A stretch of 64,000 bases of DNA, taken from positions 123,315 through 187,314 of the forward strand of contig NZ_PQIA01000019.1 of NCBI RefSeq assembly GCF_003385235.1. Reading direction: 5' to 3'. This document shows positions 62,709 through 64,000 of the stretch, piece after piece. The translations under genes were made by a program, and so were the position numbers. Positions within the stretch are counted from its first letter, which is position 1, and every line of letters starts with the position of its first letter. This stretch comes from Amycolatopsis circi (GTDB taxonomy: Bacteria; Actinomycetota; Actinomycetes; Mycobacteriales; Pseudonocardiaceae). The notes under the pieces were generated by a model that was given only the letters and a program-made list of their open reading frames with translations, did not search any database and was not told the DNA's origin.

Positions 62709-63964
62709 GGAGTGCCGCGTTCCGTCTCTTGTGGACTGGGCAGACGGTCAGCACGGTCGGCAGCGCGGTGGCCAGTGCATCGGTTCCGTTGGTGGCGTTG
62801 CTGGTGCTGCACGCCTCGACGTTCGAAGTCGCTTCGCTGACCGCGGCGGCGTGGCTTCCTTGGCTCGCGGTGGGTTTGCCTGCCGGGGCTTGGGTTGACC
62901 GGTGGCCCAAACGCCGGGTGATGCTGGTCTGTGACGTGATCCAGATGGCGGCCTTCCTTGCCGTGCCTATTTCTTGGGCTTCTGGACGGCTTTCTGTCGG
63001 CGTGCTTTTGGCCGTTGCCTTGGTTGGCGGCTTCGCCAAGGTCTTCTTTTCTCTCGCTTATCGGGCTTTCCTCCCGTCCGTTGTGGACGATTCGGATTTG
63101 TTGGGAGCCAACGTCCGGCTCCAGGGCGCGGAATCCGCGGCTCAAGTGGGCGGCCCTGGTCTGGCCGGACTGCTGGCTTCGGCGTTCGGGCCGGTCAGCG
63201 GCGTGCTCGTGGATGCGTTGAGCTTCGGATTTTCCGCACTGTGCCTGGGTTTCCTGCGCGCGGACGAACCACCTCCGCGCCCGCGAACGCGCTTGCGCGC
63301 CGAAATCGCCGAGGGCATGCGGATCGTGGCCGGTGATTCGTACTTGCGGGTGTTGGTGCTGTCCGGCGGGATCGCGAACCTGGCCCTGAACGGCTTTTAC
63401 GCGGTGTCGGTGGTTTTCCTGGTAGACGGGTTGGGGCGGGGCCCGGGTGTCGTCGGGATTGTGCTCGCGCTTGGCGAAGTCGGCGGAGTGCTCGGCGCGA
63501 CCCTGGTGAGCCGGGTCGCCCGGAGGACCGGCACCGCGCGGGGTTTCCTGTGGTGCGAGGCGCTGGTAGTGCCAGCGATGCTGCTCGGCCCGCTTGCTCG
63601 ACCGGGATGGGGTCTGACGCTGTTTGTCCTTGCCGGCGCCGGAATCGCGGCGGGTGTGGTGGGGTCGAACGTGCTGGGCGCGACGTTTCGGCAGCGATAT
63701 TGCCCGCGCCACCTCTATGCCCGGATCAGCGCGAGTTCTTCGATGGTCAACTACGGCACCATCCCGCTGGGCGCTTTGCTGGGCGGAGCGCTCGGGCAAG
63801 CGGCGGGGGTGCGGGTGGCGATGTTTGCGATGGTGGGCATTCAGCTGGCTTCGCTGGGGGTGCTGCTGCTGGGACCGTTGCGGCGGGAACGGGACTTTCC
63901 CCAAGTCGCGCTTGCTGTGGACAACCCGGCCGAAGTGGGTGGGAGTGTCGGTGGGGGCGGATAG
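62705..63964 (+). CDS. MFS transporter (DHA3/enterobactin-exporter type)
   Basis: A 419-residue transporter with about 12 helices. FRLLWTGQTVSTVGSAVASASVPLVALLVL at the start, VGLPAGAWVDRWPKRRVMLVCD as loop 2-3 motif, and the central basic loop PPPRPRTRLRAEIAEGMRIV are typical of DHA3 exporters (macrolides, siderophores). It is coupled to the ArsR gene. The substrate is unknown. The last 36 bases of the window after its stop hold nothing I can name. Confidence 0.88.
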   Translation: MRSAAFRLLWTGQTVSTVGSAVASASVPLVALLVLHASTFEVASLTAAAWLPWLAVGLPAGAWVDRWPKRRVMLVCDVIQMAAFLAVPISWASGRLSVGVLLAVALVGGFAKVFFSLAYRAFLPSVVDDSDLLGANVRLQGAESAAQVGGPGLAGLLASAFGPVSGVLVDALSFGFSALCLGFLRADEPPPRPRTRLRAEIAEGMRIVAGDSYLRVLVLSGGIANLALNGFYAVSVVFLVDGLGRGPGVVGIVLALGEVGGVLGATLVSRVARRTGTARGFLWCEALVVPAMLLGPLARPGWGLTLFVLAGAGIAAGVVGSNVLGATFRQRYCPRHLYARISASSSMVNYGTIPLGALLGGALGQAAGVRVAMFAMVGIQLASLGVLLLGPLRRERDFPQVALAVDNPAEVGGSVGGGG

Positions 63965-64000
63965 ACTGGACAAGGGCCGTCCCCCGGGTAGGGCGGGGGC

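Noticed and set aside
63965..64000. Start of a further gene or RNA at the right edge
   Set aside because: Only 36 bases remain, GC-rich with no start signal that can be judged.

Overview
The window is high-GC actinobacterial DNA, most likely from a Pseudonocardiaceae genus such as Amycolatopsis. This rests on many GTG and TTG starts, dense ATGA/GTGA gene overlaps, a mycothiol-type maleylpyruvate-isomerase fold protein, a SARP regulator, a DasR-type regulator beside a dre-like site, DUF3159, DUF3263 and LytR_C-type proteins. The genus is inference. I saw no rRNA, tRNA, CRISPR array, transposase or phage gene.

Layout. (1) 1-4300: the end of a cut gene, a VOC-fold protein, two fumarylacetoacetase-superfamily genes of meta-cleavage type (hydratase and decarboxylase), an alpha/beta hydrolase, and a DUF1579 gene divergent from a MarR gene around a perfect 20-bp palindrome. 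(2) 4360-10332: an aerobic CoA-dependent benzoate (box) cluster with a small membrane protein, boxC, boxB, benzoate-CoA ligase and an amidohydrolase; boxA and the boxD-type dehydrogenase are absent from the window. (3) 10334-16260: several regulator/enzyme pairs (DHFR-like with HxlR, an orphan sigma factor, an FAD monooxygenase, MarR with an MhqD-like hydrolase), a dipeptidase and a LapA-type membrane protein. (4) 16271-22300: a mycothiol-type protein, then DUF4393 (Abi-alpha), DUF445 and a 1011-residue patatin-like phospholipase. (5) 22533-28821: ectABCD for ectoine and hydroxyectoine, then a large SARP/NB-ARC/TPR regulator. (6) 29250-34795: MmpS-like protein, a coupled DUF6932/unknown pair, an OmpA (ArfA-like) operon, a GDSL esterase and DUF3159. 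(7) 34886-39285: a GlcNAc-type kinase and a SIS-domain sugar-phosphate gene divergent from dasR, then an MFS exporter. (8) 39304-43013: a rearranged pyrroline-5-carboxylate-reductase-like pseudogene, MarR/SDR, threonine dehydratase and a mucin-like membrane protein. (9) 43080-52983: thiamine genes (thiE, thiOSG, two thiD, thiC) with two TPP riboswitches, interleaved with regulators, an oxidoreductase and a secreted phospholipase C. (10) 53161-64000: tandem repeats, def, DUF3263/LytR_C, a CDC48-like ATPase, a dehalogenase-like protein lacking its catalytic His, pssA-psd (phosphatidylethanolamine synthesis), a GlsB-type membrane protein, and an ArsR/MFS pair.

Two families of long hairpins punctuate the window. 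Family A (16261, 19175, 45925, 55489) keeps an outer GTGAGTG and an inner GGTT/AACC, while the middle of the stem changes on both arms together. Family B (28863, 40968, 43028, 55373) is built on CCGTGA(A/G)GGG. Most members sit between convergent genes, so they are probably bidirectional terminators, and they may also be dispersed palindromic repeats. Operator-like palindromes or repeats stand at nearly every regulator.
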